DNA of 64,000 bases from Lanius collurio (GCA_020086605.1 JACBWW010000003.1:60678949-60742948); one strand, 5' to 3'. Positions 46,214 to 60,128 are shown, counted from the first letter of the stretch. A program made the numbers and translations. The notes: generated by a model not told the origin, from the sequence alone.

Positions 46214-46249
<36 letters not shown>

Positions 46250-47773
46250 AATGTCTTGAATCCTGATGTAGTTCCTCAAGTTCAGGGAAATGTTCTCTTC
46301 TTTGTTTGAAGCTGATCCCTCTGATATGTTGCAGTGGTCAAAGGTAACGATTTTTCTTCCAAAAAAGAAAGAAGAAGATATTTAACAATTGTAGAATTTT
46401 CACGTCTTTTTTCTGTATCTGATGAATATAAATGCTTTTTATAAAAATGAAATCTCTGATGTCTGACTGTACTTCAAGATAAGATTTTTGCATTCATGGG
46501 AGAGCTTTTACTTGCATAACAGAAAACAAATTTTAGTAGGATAACACTGGAACTCAAAGACAATGCATAAATATTTTGGTATCTTAAAACCCTATGGAAC
46601 AGCAATTACAAAGGAACTCATGCTATTTGTGAGTCTTACTGCTCTTCTCTTTCCACCTCTTTGGGATCACAGATAATATATTTTCAGGCAAAAGAATACT
46701 GAACTCAAAAAACCCTCAGAAATTTGGGAATGAAAGAAATGAGACCTCAAAGATTGTAAAAGTAGAAACATTGGTGATATGATGACTCATAAGATTCACA
46801 ACACGCTTATGGAGAAAGAAGCACAGAATTTTATGTTTGTGTTAAATTACACAGCATTTAATGCAGTTTTAATATGAATTATCTATGAATTATGCATTCA
46901 CACCTAATAATTTAAATAAATACAGTGGATAAAGCAAAAGAAGTGTTATATAAATGAAAAGGGCCATATTTGTAATATATGTGTGGTAATATTTTATTTT
47001 AGATACGGATATAAACTTCTGTGTTCATGGAACTGGTTTTTCTTACTATAAAGAGTATGTCTTAAAGACAAAAAATGTCTCTGAATTCTCTGAAATGTCA
47101 GAGAATACATGTTGTATATAGGTAGGTGCAACCCCACACATCCCATGGCCATTTGCTGCTGTGTGAATTGAGTATCTCCCTGATCCAGACAACTTACATA
47201 AGTTCTTTTAAATTGCAGCAATGAAATTATTCATAATGACAAAGAAGGGAACTGACCCAGTTTACTTGAAATGAGATTCCCCTCCTTCCCCCCAGCAATA
47301 GCTGACACTAGCAAGTTTCACTTCAAACTTGAGTTAAGGAATTTTTTAAAACAGAAGAGCAAATTTACAGAAATAACCGTTGCAAATGGGAAACAGGCGT
47401 TCGTAAGCAAATGACAAGCTTGGGTTTTTTAAAGCTGATGTTAGGAAGCTGATTGCACTCCTCAGTTATTTATATCTAAATGCCTCCACTCTTTAAATAG
47501 TGTCCATTTATATTTCAAGTGGCCTACATACACAACGCTGGTGTTACACGGCTGCTCCACATGCATTGTAATTGAATTACTGAACAAAGTGCAGGCAGGA
47601 GTTCTGACTTCTGATCCTGCGTAGTTAGTGCAGCCTGCTAAGGTTGGCAAAGATTAATTGTGAAATCAGACTGCTCCATTTGAGGAGGAATGACAAGAAT
47701 AAAGCATCATCCATATCACCTTTCAAAGTCATGACTGTTTTATTGTTCTGCACTCTTTATTTTATGCTTGTGA
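45629..47773. other. AT-rich unique DNA
   Basis: Holds the 30-base A run listed separately. No gene or other repeat is recognised. Confidence 0.45.
46215..46244 (+). repeat. Poly(A) run of 30
   Basis: Thirty uninterrupted A residues after AGAACC. This could be the tail of a decayed retrocopy or a simple homopolymer. No source gene is recognisable upstream. Confidence 0.9.
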
Positions 47774-48038
47774 ATCACAAAATTATAGAATCAGAGAATG
47801 GCTTGGGTTGGAAGGCACTTTAAAGATCATCCAGTTCCAACCTTCTGCCATGGGCAGGGACACCTTCCACTAGACCAGGTTGCTCAGAGCCCCATCCAAC
47901 CTGGCCTTGGACACTTTCAGGGCTGGGGTAGCCCCAGTTTCTTTGGGCAACCTGTACCAGTGTCTCACACCCTCACAGTAAAAGTTTCATCCTAATATCT
48001 AATCTGAATCTACCACCTTTTATCTTAAAGCCATTTAA
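47774..48038 (-). mobile_element. CR1 LINE 3' end, antisense
   Basis: ATCACAAAATTATAGAATCA, GGTTGGAAGGCACTTTAAAG, CACTAGACCAGGTTGCTCAG and CCTCACAGTAAAAGTTTCAT show an antisense CR1 tail. Its nearest relative in the window is the inverted copy at 45339-45628. Confidence 0.95.
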
Positions 48039-51000
48039 AAACATTAAAGACGTGTTGTCTACTGCCAGCTGTGCCTGGTGCCAGCTCAGGAGTTGGGAAA
48101 TGGCAATTTCCCAATCTCTCTTGCTGAGTTGCACATTGCAAGAGTTTGCCAGGAAAAAACGTTCAGCATTTGAGAGAAGAGGTTTTTCCTCTTTCGTTTC
48201 GGGTTGGAAAAAGCATCTTTGGAAATCCTTGGTATTCAGCTCTGGGGAGGAAGGAACTAGGAGCTGGGATGTGGTTAGCCCATGGTTAAAATATTCACTG
48301 GTAACAGGGAAAATGTTCACTGGGACAGAGAACCAAGGCTTCTTTCAGCTGCCGAGATCACAGAGGGCATAATCATTAGTATACTGAATACTGTAAAGTA
48401 GGTTTTCTCTCACTGGGAATTTTACTGTGAACACAAAAAAAAATCTTTTCTGATTAAGATTCAGCTGACACATTTCATCATGAAATGGTTCAGTTAAGAC
48501 AAAGTAGCATATTCTAGGGAGAATAATTTCACTAAAAAGATTTAGCCAGATCTCTGCTTGCAACCTTTACTAAAATAGCTCCACAACAGGCAGATGTGGG
48601 ATCATCTGTTTCCTCCATCCCCTGCTGTGTCCTCTTTCTGAAAAGTTACAGTGCCAGGTAAGATACAGGAGTCCCTCACTGCCAGTCCTACATTCAGGGC
48701 ATTATTCAATTTGAATAACTTACAGCATCTGAATTTGCATTTGCATTCTAAAAACTACAAGAACTCCTTTTTTGACCTCTGCTCTACTAGAAATACTTTT
48801 CCTAAGGAGGCTCCAAGGAGAATATCTGGTGTATCCATAGTTTTCCCAGATAGTTTCCTTTCTGTGCCCAGCCTGGTATCTCAATTTACAATATTCTCTT
48901 TCACTCCCACAGGTTTTACTCAATTCGTTTGTTTTCCTGTTATTTCAGCTCAGAAGTATATATGTTTTCTTAAGTAACTTAAATTTCCTTAATGATCATC
49001 TTGTTTAAGAACAAATACCAACCTATCTCTTACTCAGAGATAACTGAGTTGTGGATTTACTTTTATTTATGCATTATTTTTTTAATTAGGGCTGTAGGAG
49101 GTTGTTTCACTGGCAGATACAATCTGAACCTTTACTTTCTCCTCTGATTATCCTGATGGCCATATGCATGGCTCTAATGTGTGCATGATGTATACATATA
49201 TTCTGATAAATGAGTAGGTATTGCAGCCCCAAATAGAGCATCTCACAATTTCAATGCCATTCTCATGGCAAGCAGGACAAAAGAAAATGAACTGGATGGA
49301 TAATTTCAAGTTTAAAAAATGTATTTCATTTGGTTGATGGCACATTTTTAACTTCAGTAAAGTTTCTACCAGCTACAGAGGAGATATGTAAAGATTATAA
49401 TACATCTCTGTGCTCTTCCCTGTAGAAGGTTTTGTGAAAGCTTAACAGAGGCTGATCACATGGCAACTTGTTGGCTCTAAAGGCTGCCCAGAAATTGAAT
49501 TTATAAGGGCTAAGAGATCAGGCCATGTTTCTGTAGCTTGTAAGTGCAGGTGACACACCTCTCAATTGGCAGGTCTGGGAGTCCCCGAGCTCTACAATGA
49601 ATAATGTGTGACATGAATTGCCACTAAGATGTAGCAGAAAAATGCTGAGACCACATGATGGAGTCTCCTGCTGGTGCAGCTTACCCTCAAGCTAACCTTG
49701 GGGAAACGCTTTGAAATGGAGGCTGAATAACAAGGAAGCCAGTTTTTGTATGTCAGTGGTGTTTCAGACACTGACTTAGCAACATTTATAGTTGTTTCTT
49801 TGCTCAAACTTTTATATTCTGCTAAGAGAGAACTACTGAGGAACAGAGTACCTTGAAAGAGCCACTGTCATTTTTCAGCATTATTTTCCCAAGGAGAAAG
49901 AAATATTTTCCTGAATCTCAGGCTCTAAAAGCATCACTGTCATAATGACCTAGAAAAAAATTGACTTGTTCACATGAATTGCTAGGTCATTGTAGTCAAA
50001 GGCTCAAAAATCAGTTCCCAATTTCCCACAGTGTTGAGGTAAAAGCTGGAAAAAAAAGCATGCTAGGGAAAAATAAAAAGAGCTTCAAAGTCTTTCAGAA
50101 TATTTTGCATACACTATTCCATATATAATTTTTAAAATAAACATCTTGGGACAATATTAGGCAATACAAAATACTTACACAGATTTTTTAAATTAAATTT
50201 AGAAGAAATGGTATAAATTCTGACAATTTCTACCCACAAGTGAAGACAACCCCAGGAATTTAAACTGATTTAATAATTTCATGAACTAAACTTGTTCCCT
50301 GTATTTTGCATGTTCAGGATGGTTTTAAGGAAACCTTTCCTTTCAGGGAAACTGAAGATGAGGTTCCTACATTAATCAATGGCTTGCTTAAGTTGGCTCA
50401 AAGAGCATAGGAGGAGCTGAAGGCAGCTGTTGACTCTTCATCTTGCCATATTACTATCCAAAAGGCAAATATGGTTCCTTAAACATTTACTGTATTCCAG
50501 TTTGTTAAGCTTGGAAAGCTAACAAGGGAATAGAAGATACTTAAAAAGTCTGATAGACATGACTTCCCTTGAAAAAAATGAAGTAAGCAAATAAGAATCC
50601 CAGCTTTTCTTTGTCTCTCGTTTTGAGAAGACTTATTTCATTTATATTATTTGGATGGATCAAAGGTGTGGGAAATTGGTGTAAGAGCAATTTTTAAGAA
50701 AATTATAAATCAAAGAAAATCTAAATTCTAAATTTAATCCATTCCATGGGCTGGGAGTCCTTTGAAGTCAAATCAGGTTCTGACTAACAGTTTTTACGCT
50801 AAGTATAGTCTGACATGACCTGTTTGTACTGTGACTCCCTCTCTCCCAGTGACAAACATACACTTTTTGTGTTCACATGCACAATTTGTGCCTTTTGCTC
50901 ACACAGTGGACTCTTGACAGGACAATTGTTTGATGACCAGATCTCTTTCCAGGCTTTCTCCATCTCTGCTGCCTCCAAGAGTCCATGTAAACAAACTGGG

Positions 51001-51470
51001 ATGTTTTACACAGCCTGTATTTACAGGCACCATTGCAACGTGAGATCAGAAATAAGGAAGAGGTCAGGAAATCGCAACGCATCCCTTCATCTTCTCAAAT
51101 CCTTTGTCCTCACTTTTGCTCATCTTCCCCATCTCCCCTGCCCTGTGACACATCTCTGTCTCGTTGCTTGGTAACATCCCAGCACTGGTGTGCACGCCGG
51201 CATCAACTGCTCCCTGCTCCCCCTTCCACTTGCTCAAAACACCCAGTCGAAAATCGGATGAGATTTTCTTCTCTCCGCTTCTGACAGACAAATCAAATTC
51301 AGAGGAAACGTGGAAAACTCTTTCAGAGCATAAATTCTCAATTAAGGAAAAGAAATAGAGGAAGATACACATTCAGAAACAGCTGATTAACAGCATGAGA
51401 TTTCTATATGCCTGTTCTTTGGATAGCTGATGGAAACCCAGCTACTAAGAAAAAGATTTAAAAGGTTGTC

Positions 51471-51558
51471 AAACAAATAAAAAGAAGAGTGAAAAAAGAA
51501 AAAAGAAAGAGAAACAGAGGAGAAAAAAAAAAGAGAAGGATGGAGAGAGAGAGAGAAA
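51471..51558 (+). repeat. Purine-rich low-complexity tract
   Basis: Almost only A and G over about 88 bases (AAAGAAGAG, GAAAAAAG and GAGAGAGAG blocks). Confidence 0.9.
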
Positions 51559-52420
51559 TTGGTTATTACTTGTGTAGCACCAGTGGCTAAAGATCCAGCT
51601 GGAAATGAAGATGTAATCATTTAGCTATTATACAACAAAAACAAGGCAGGTCTTATCTGAAACAGCAGCAGGGTAAAAAGATTGACTGACTGTTTTAAGC
51701 ATCAGGATATCATCTTGCTAAAGAACACTATATCTCCCCATCCTTTTTCAAAATAAATTGGCAGCTTCTCATGCATCTTGTGCTTGGTGTTAGTACCCAA
51801 ACTATTATGGAAAATCACAGATTAGTAGATTTCTTTTGATAATAGTTTTAAAAATGCATATTTAAGAGGAAAATGGCAGGATTGAGATACCTGCAGGTGC
51901 AAGTGGGATTTTAAGTCTTTGAGGAGGTAGAGTGTTGAAATCGGACATTTTAATAGAGTGGGGTGCTTCCAGATATCAATCAGATACAGACTGGAGGGAA
52001 AACATAGTTTTGTACTGAGCTGTGGCCTGAAATGGAGTTGTTGGACCTGGCTGAAGAAGCTATGTCCAGCATAGGACAGGTCCTAGTCTCTTTCCACACA
52101 GGTACCTGTGCTTGGTCACCAGACACATGGACATGCAGAAGACCAATACCTAAAGGCAGAGGAGGTTAAGCAAGGATATTTCACAAAGCATTAGACACCT
52201 ACATCTCTGTGGCTAAATTTTGCCTCTAGAGTTGGATTTATTTTCAGAGTATGACAAGTGAATTTGGCACTGGAGTACCCAGTTCTGCTCAGTCTGTCTA
52301 GGACTGCCTGCTCTCACTGCACTCAGCAGAGACAGTGGAGCCCAACTTTCCGATGACAACGCAGTAGTGCTTATTTTAGATGAGTTGAGTTGCAGTCAGG
52401 TCTGTGTTGAGGACTCAGGT

Positions 52421-52446
52421 AACTCAGGTATGTAACTCAGGTATGT
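52421..52446 (+). repeat. 13-bp tandem duplication
   Basis: AACTCAGGTATGT occurs twice head to tail. Confidence 0.9.
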
Positions 52447-54730
52447 GCCCAGGAATATCTCAAAAGCTTTAGGCCATCCTCCCTCATCACCAGATGTGTC
52501 TGCAAAATGGTCTGGGTCTCTGGCACACAATTTTTCCCAGTTGTCATCTGCATGGGGATGCCTTGAATGATCTACAGAGATTTAGATAGTGCCATATATG
52601 TATGTGCAAACCTAGACTGCACTGATGCCTAATAGGAACTTGGATATCTAGCCCAAATGTAGGCATTGCAGAGAGAAACCTAAGTTTCTGTCTGCAATCT
52701 GGAGGAGAATTGCACTCTCTCTTTTTGTCTGTTTCTTAGGGACTTTTTCCTCAGAACCTGCATTCTATGAAATGCGTCTGTACAGTGAAATTGTAGGGAC
52801 ACTTGAAATCTTAGACTCAACTAAGAGAGTAGGAAGGCACATTCAGGATTTCTGAGGCATCCTTTGGTAGAATTCAGTAGTAATTTAGTAGTAACTGAAG
52901 AGGAGAATGACTGATGTCCTAGTAATGACAAGGAAATCTCTGCAGTGAGGCAGACCCCTGTGTTTATCTACACATACAGACACACACATATACACACACC
53001 AGACACCTTTTAAGTACAAAACAAAAACAAGGCTTATATTCCTCTAATGTTCAACAGATCTTTCTCCCAGCAAGTCCATGCTGCTGCTCAGCCACCTCAA
53101 AAGAAGCTGATGAGAGCTCGGGGGGGCTCTTAGTGAGTGAAAGATCAAGTAATTTGTATTCCCTTCCTTGGTCAGTAAGGACTTGTATCTTCCTTGTCCT
53201 CATAATTTTCTTACACTTCTTAGATGGTTTTCAGAATATTTATCCTTTCCCCCTGCTTTCTTCCTTTATTTTGTGAAAACCCCCCACCATGGAAACACAA
53301 AAGGTGGACTGACTTTTATTTTTCATAAAAGAAAGGAAAAAAAGCAACACAAGGGAGAGTAAAGGGGAAAGAAAAAGGACAAACAATATGCTTTTTTGTA
53401 GTCTTTTGATTAAAAGCATTGACAGCAGCTTCACCTGAGGAAAGCTGTATTTTACAGAGCACCTGTCTAAGCACCATATGTTTATAGGCTTTCTCCTTCT
53501 AAGATTCTGTATTCTTCTAAAAATGAGGCTTTGATTGTTTCAAACTGTTCCTATATCTTATGACACTTATTCCAGCTGGCACCATGTGAATATCATTAAA
53601 AGTGAGGAAGGACCAGAAGATGCAAGACTATAAAACCAATCCCCTTTCTTTCAGAGAAATTGAGTGATTCATATCTCATCAATTATTACTCTGTAAGACT
53701 TTTTGTCTGAGTAGAAGAAACCTCCTTTTTGGAACATATGGGTGAGTCAAACTGCAATAGGAAGAAAGCATGTCTCAGTAATTTAATTTCAATTGCTCAT
53801 TTACATCAACAAAAAAAATACTGTAAACAATGCAGGAATATTTTCTTTAGCAATGCACCAGGATAGCTGTAGATGTCTGCATGAATATACAATGGGATCT
53901 GTCTGACACATCTCATTTATACTTTTATTATTTATATATTAAGGAACAATGCAAGTCCTATTAGATTCTTCTGCATTCACCTAATGGGGAAAAACAAAAT
54001 CCTGATGTCTTTCTTCCCCAACAAAATCTGATGTGTAAGGATAAAGTCACTCTGACTGCAGACTGCAAGGGGATGAGAATAAATTGCAGCACATATTATG
54101 CTCCCAAGTTTCCTGCCATATTTAACAAGTTCCATTCTGACAAAAGCAAACATTAATTTGGACTGACAAGCTGATGGGAAAGAAATTGTATAGCCACAAA
54201 TGACATCATGGGTATCTCTGTTCTCTGCAACTCTAATAAAATTTTTCATCTGAAGTCTTTTCCTATTATCTGTGTAACAAAATGGATTCTACTCACCAAA
54301 CTAATTCTACAATAAAATCCTGGACAATAAAATGAAACATTTCTCTTCTTGTACAGGCAGTTTACTTGGCTGAGAAATAGAAGCAAAAAGTAAACCTGTG
54401 ACATTTCTGGAAGATTTTGTAAAACCAAGGAGGAGTTGTTTTATTCTGAGAATGCCATAATTTTAATTAAAGTTTTAAAGAACAGAATTTTTGTTTCTAA
54501 CCTCTTAATAGGCATAAAGAGTGACTGCACTGGTTCAGAAAACTGCCAGTTTAGTCCTCCATTTTGTGTTCAACCACAGCTGAAATAGAGTGTACAGAAG
54601 CAAATATGAGCAGAGCAATTGTGGTGCCTCTGTGTAAGCCTAAATAGTAATCAGTTATTGATACTTTTCCTATTTCTCCAATCTTCCTTTAAACCAGTGA
54701 AACTGTCTTGCATCCACTGAGATCCTTTCT

Positions 54731-55000
54731 CAAGGAGTTACACAGACCTACAACCTGCTGTGTGAAGAACTAAATCCCCCTGTTTTTCCATTTTGAACTG
54801 GGTTCTTACTCGTTTGACTGCCTTTAGACCTTACCCTGGAGACAGAGTAAAAGTGGCTCCCTGCCCATTTGCTTCATGCCCCTCACGACTCTGCAGACCT
54901 GTCACATCTCCTTTAAATGTGCTCTCGTAAGAAGCTTTGCTGTTTTTCTTGGTAGCAAGACCTCTTCCATGCCTCTGATCATACGTGCTGCCTTCCCTCC
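54731..55000 (-). mobile_element. Ancient diverged CR1, antisense
   Basis: AAGGAGTTACACAGACCT, CTGTGTGAAGAAC, TGCCCCTCACGACTCTGCAG and AGACCTGTCACATCTCC keep the order of the old CR1 subfamilies shared by birds, turtles and crocodilians. There are many substitutions. Family assignment is from memory. Confidence 0.5.
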
Positions 55001-56659
55001 TTCTTTTCCCCTTCTAATACAATCTTTTACTGAGGGGAACAAACTGCTAACTGTACCTGAGTTTTGGATGAACTATGGATCTGCCAAAGGAGCATTCTGA
55101 GTGCTCATGAACTCATAGCATCAGGCCTTTTGAATGCCATATTAAAATCTTCAACTTTCCAGGCAATTCCCTAATGTAGGAGTTTTGATTTAGTGGTGGA
55201 AGTTTCTCCACTAACTTTAATGTATTGGGATTTTGTGCGTGACCTTAAATTTATTTGGTTTACGAATGAATTTCACAAGGTTGGCTGCTGGGTTTTCCCT
55301 GTCTAAATAATCACAGGAATAAGGGTGGTCTATGCAATATATTTTGTAGGATTTGGAGAATTTTTTACTATTGTTGAGGATGTATCTAACTGACAATACC
55401 TAAATGGGGTAACTCATCTATTCTTCTCTTGCAAAATTACTTACCATCAGTCAGTTTTCTTTTTTCTGAGAGTTAGTATTAAAATATCAGGAAAACTTGT
55501 CTGAAAATTTCCCAATCATCCTTGAATCTGGAAGAGCTCACAATTCCCAAATGCACCCAGATTAAGGATATGTTAATAAGTGCATTCAGATTTCTAGCAG
55601 TCATGTTTCTCTACTAAATAAGCATAGCAGTTTTTCAGCTTTTTTTCCACATGAAGGGACTATTAAGCTGTCTCCCTTGTCCATTTTTTTTTTTTTTTTA
55701 CTTTCTTGAATTCATGCACTGAATTTTATACATTTTCAACTTTGATCCAGGTTGTAAGTTTATATCCTTCAAGCATTCACTATGGTCTTTTGAACTAAAA
55801 AAAAAACCATGAAACTGATCCGTGTCCTTTTAAATAAATTATCTCAAAATATTCACATTTTCTTAATAATATCTTCTTCAGTGAATAAAAAAAAAAAAAT
55901 CTAAGTGAGTTTACTGCAACTGGTTGTTACTTTATTTTGTATTTTTCCCCCCTCTGCAGGGTGTACTCTATAGTTCCTCTATGATTGCCTCTTTATCTAT
56001 CTGTATGAAAGAAAAAATTGAAAAACAGAAGGCACAAAGCATTTTTAGGTTTAGGATGCCAAATTTGCTGTTACACAAAGGTACATTTCATAGAGGAATA
56101 CAGACATAGACCACAAAATAATCACTGTGATTTGTGATACGCTACCACTGGGTTGAATTCACAATGGTGGAGTACTGATTTTTAGTTTCATTCTTGAGCA
56201 AAAATAAGTAAAAGAGAACTTTAACCCATTTATTAGAAGAAAGAACATAATGCCCGTTAAGTTACACCGACTTCTAGTAAATAAAATTAACTGTCTTGGG
56301 AAGCTATTCTCTGTGTTTCTTAGGTGCAAACATGAGTTCTGATTCCTGAGACTTTTTCCCATGACCACCACCATGGCATTGTGCTAAATGCCATTCATCA
56401 CAAAATCATTCTCCCCTTCTCTTCATCAAAAGCCAATTTTGAGCTTTTCTAGGTAATGCAGGTGTTACATTGTGCACAGGGATCACCCTTAGGAAGGGCT
56501 GTGTTTGCCAACAGCTTTTGCAAGACAGTAGCTTAAATATTTTTCTATATTTCAAAGAGAAAAGTGGGTACTTCCTATAAAGTAAGGCTAATGCAGACTT
56601 TGTACTGTGGCTGCTAAATTGATAGCAGGATTCAAAATATGGGGTTTTAACCAGTTCAG
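55001..56659. other. AT-rich unique DNA, no gene recognised
   Basis: A strong acceptor-like tract (TTTTTCCCCCCTCTGCAG) ends at about 55960, but the open sequence after it has no donor or recognisable protein. Short T and A runs occur near 55686-55700 and 55889-55902. Confidence 0.45.
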
Positions 56660-57645
56660 TTCAACAGCTTCATCAAAGTCATGGGCAGTGGGACTGAGGT
56701 CACCCTCAGCAAGTTTGCTGATGACATCAAGCTGTGTCACACTGGAAGGAAAGGGCATCCAGAAGGACCTGAACAAGCTTGGGATTTGTGTCCGTGTGAA
56801 TCTCATGAGGTTCAGCAGGGACAAGGGTAATGTCCTGTAACTGGGTTGGGGCAACATCTGGTGTCAAACACCATCTGGGGAATGAAGGAATTGAGAGCAG
56901 CCCTGCTGAGAAGGACTTGGGGGTACCAGGGGCTGAAAGGCTGGCCATGAGCTGGCAGTGTGCACTTGCAGCCCAAAAAGCCAGTTGTGTTCTGGGCTGC
57001 ATCAAAGGAGGCTTGGCCAGCAGGTTGAGGGAGGAGATTCTGCCTGTCTATTCCACTCTCATGAGACCCCAGCTGGAGACCTGCATCCNAGGAGATTCTG
57101 CCTGTCTATTCCACTCTCATGAGACCCCAGCTGGAGACCTGCATCCAGCTCTGGGGTCCTCAGCACAGGAAAAACATGGGCCTAAGTCCATGAGAGCAGG
57201 CCCACAAAACAGAGGGCTGGAGGACCCTTGCTGTGAAGACTGAGTGAGTTGGGGCTGTTCAGCCAGAGAAGGTTCTGAGTAGAACCCATTGCAGACTTTT
57301 GGAACTTGAAAAGGGATTTTAAGAAAGATGGGGGTGACCTTTCTGTTGGGGACTGTTGTGATAGGGAAGGGGGTAAAAACAGTTCTAAACTAAAAGAAGG
57401 CAGACTCAGACTATACATGAGGAAGATATTTTTACAATGGCCGTGTAAATGAGAGTGTCTTACAGTGGTAAGACACTGGCACAGATTGCTCAGAGATGGG
57501 CCCCATCCCTGGAAACATTCCTGGTTTAGCTAGACAGGACTCTGAAAAACTGATCTAGTTGCAGATGTCCCTTCTAACTCCAGTGAGGCTTGACTAGATG
57601 ATCTTTAATGTTCCCTTCCAACCCAAACTATACTGTGATGCTATC
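56660..57645 (+). mobile_element. CR1 LINE, longest copy here, with assembly gap
   Basis: About 930 true bases of sense CR1 cover the C-terminal part of the ORF2 reverse transcriptase protein and the 3' UTR. TCAGCAAGTTTGCTGATGAC, TGAACCTCATGA-like sequence, CTGAGAAGGACTTGGGGGT, CAGCCCAAAAAGCCAG and CTGGGCTGCATCAAAGG lead to the tail at TTCCAACCCAAACTATACTG. The frame is broken at many points (stops and indels), so it is inactive. A single N at 57089 with identical flanks interrupts it. Confidence 0.95.
57032..57146. repeat. 57-bp exact direct repeat around a single N
   Basis: Bases 57032-57088 and 57090-57146 are identical and are separated only by N at 57089. In the CR1 consensus this segment occurs once, so the second copy is probably an assembly artefact. 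Confidence 0.95.
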
Positions 57646-60128
57646 CACATAATTAAACCCCCAGCTGTCATTAGTCAGCACAACTACAATCCCTCTGGAA
57701 CAGACTCTGGGTAAGAATTTGATTATTATAAGATTTTTTTTTTATTCCACTTAATTAGACTTCTCTTTTCATCTTTCAATTTTTTTTCTTCCGACTTACA
57801 TATACCTTCCCCTATATGAAAAAAAACCCCAAACTCTCATATGTTCTAGCCATATTTCCAGTGTTCAGCTGGTTTTAAAGTAAAGCAAAACATGCTCAGC
57901 CAATTGCCAGACACTACTCCCCTCCTCCCCGCCAAAGTAATGACTTTCTATTTCAGCAACCCATTCCTGATTACAAAAACAGATGGATTGCTCTATACTA
58001 CATGAGTGTGTGCATTCTTGATCAGAAAGTAGCAATCATTGAATATATCATGTACACTGACACCAGGGAGGGAATTGCTCTTCCTTCTGCCCAGTGAAGC
58101 ATGTTGAACACCTGTTTCTTACCCTGAAAATGTTTGTGGCTACTGCCAATGAATTTAGTGCTGAAACAGCACCATGAAGCCAAGTTATCCTGCTTGGACA
58201 CCTGTTGAAAAAGAAAGCTGCCTATGCAATTCCAAAGTTCAGCTGGTCTCAGGGATATCACACCTCTCTGCTTATGGGGAAATTCTCCTATCAGTGAAAA
58301 ATCTGCTGTTTGAGGAAAAGGAAAGCTGAAAGGGAAATATTCTAGTTTATAAAACTTCCAGTTATGGAAAAAAGTATCCTTTGCTAGGCAAGGTTCACAG
58401 GAAACACAAGAAATTAATATAAGAACTGGTGTATTTGAAAGAAATAGTGTGAACTCCATTCCTTCTGGGTGGAAGGAACCTGAGCTGCAGCCACAAAAGT
58501 GGGTCAGAAAGCTTTCTAAATTCAGACTTGTGCATCCTGTGTTTTATTGCACGTTAACTAGCATGTTGATTATCTGGCTCAAATGTACATGTGTTTAATC
58601 ACATGAGTTCTATTCCCTACTCTGAATGAAAGAGAAATGCACTGTATGTAGAGTGTATAAGAAAATAATCACACTGAACACCTACTGTTAAGATGAGATG
58701 AGGTCATTACCGCTGCCACTTAATGTATTTTCTTCATGAATGGATGAAAAAGAAAGATTGGGGATATTTGGCCTTGCAGTTTTACTAGCTCCAGCACTGA
58801 CATTGAAACTAGGTAACAAAACTAACTGAATTTGTGGACCATTGATTTAAGTGGTATACAAAAGAAAAAAAAAATATCAATTTATTTAAAGCTACACAAG
58901 TCAACTTTATTTTTTTTAATTGAACTATTTTGCAGTGGATTGGAATCTATATCATAAAACAAATCAATGCATTTGTCCTTTGCTTTTATTAAAATTTAAC
59001 CTATTTATGGTCAAATATTTTTCATTATTTCAAAGCTAATGTACTACTAAATTTGCAACTTTCTGTTGAATCAATTAAATTACTTTTATTAAAAAACCCT
59101 CAAACCTAGTTAATCTCAGGACTTAATTGTTTTTTATTAAATCCTTCTGTACAAGTAGAGAAAATCAGTAAAGTAGTTTCTCTAGCTGAAGAGCATATTC
59201 TATCTTAAAAATTATCTCTGGCTGTCACACATAAATTTCTTTATTTTTATACTGAAAATAGTTACTTCTGACCTGAGACTGAGCAATAATAATTTGGGAT
59301 CCTGGGCTTCAAATACTACAGGAGGTGCTAATGTTGCTTGAGGACCACTAAATATGGGGGCCACTACACAAGACATAAATCAGTTGTTTAGAAACATGAT
59401 TTACACAAGTGGGTATACTTAGAATTTTCTGATTAATTACCAAAATGTTTTTATTGTCTTTATGGTATTGTAAGACAAGTGTCACAAGCAACAACAAGAA
59501 ACTCAAAACAAAGATAGAGTATCACAAAATATTCTCTTTGTGTCTGAATTCAATTAACTAGTAAGTCTTCTACTTGAAGCAATATGCAGGTCTTGCCAAA
59601 GAAAGTAGTGTCAGAATTAACCATAGCATGATTGCAATTATTTTAATCTTTTGATAATTTCTCACCATGTGGCTTTCTCTTCACTATTTCTCAAATCTTC
59701 CCTGGAGATTTCACAGCATAAACAGGCCAAAATAGAAGTATCTTCCACTCATTTTACAAAGTGAATCTCATACGTGTTACTCAGTATGAGGCAATACATA
59801 AGGTTTGAAGAATGCTGAACTCATGCCTTAGTTGCAGGTCAAAATGACACAAATTTAAAGAAATGTACCAAATGAAATCTCAGTGGCATGTAACTTCGAT
59901 TTAGCTATGCTGATTGCATTGATGGAGGAAAGCAAACAAAGGCAACAAACGGAAAAAAACCCAACTGAAAGCCTACCCCCCCCCCCTTAAAGAGAAAACT
60001 CTTAGGGAGAAAATAAGAAGCAAAGTAGTAATAGAGGTAATTTCATCACACTCACGAGGTACTCAATTATTAGAAGTATCTCATCACTTCATATGAAGAG
60101 TACATCAGGAAAGTTTATATAAATCCAT
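57646..60128. other. Unique AT-rich DNA, no gene recognised
   Basis: The longest frame is 145 codons on the minus strand (58022-58459). It is Phe/Ser/Cys-rich, lacks a recognised domain and reads like a chance frame. A C run of 11 is at 59976-59986. Confidence 0.45.

Larger units (their letters stand above)
48039..54730. other. Long unique stretch, no gene recognised
   Basis: Frames up to 119 codons (50815-51174) have no domain. A purine-rich tract (51471-51558) and a 13-bp tandem duplication (52421-52446) are listed separately. CA-rich sequence lies near 52970-53002. Confidence 0.45.

Noticed and set aside
55940..56109. Possible exon after TTTTTCCCCCCTCTGCAG
   Set aside because: Good acceptor, but the following frame is short and Lys/Ser-rich, with no convincing donor or homology.
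56830..57243. 137-codon frame spanning the N at 57089
   Set aside because: This is the C-terminal end of CR1 ORF2, artificially extended by the duplicated segment around the gap; not a host gene.
58022..58459. 145-codon minus-strand frame
   Set aside because: Phe/Ser/Cys-rich composition typical of chance frames in AT-rich DNA; no domain, no splice evidence.
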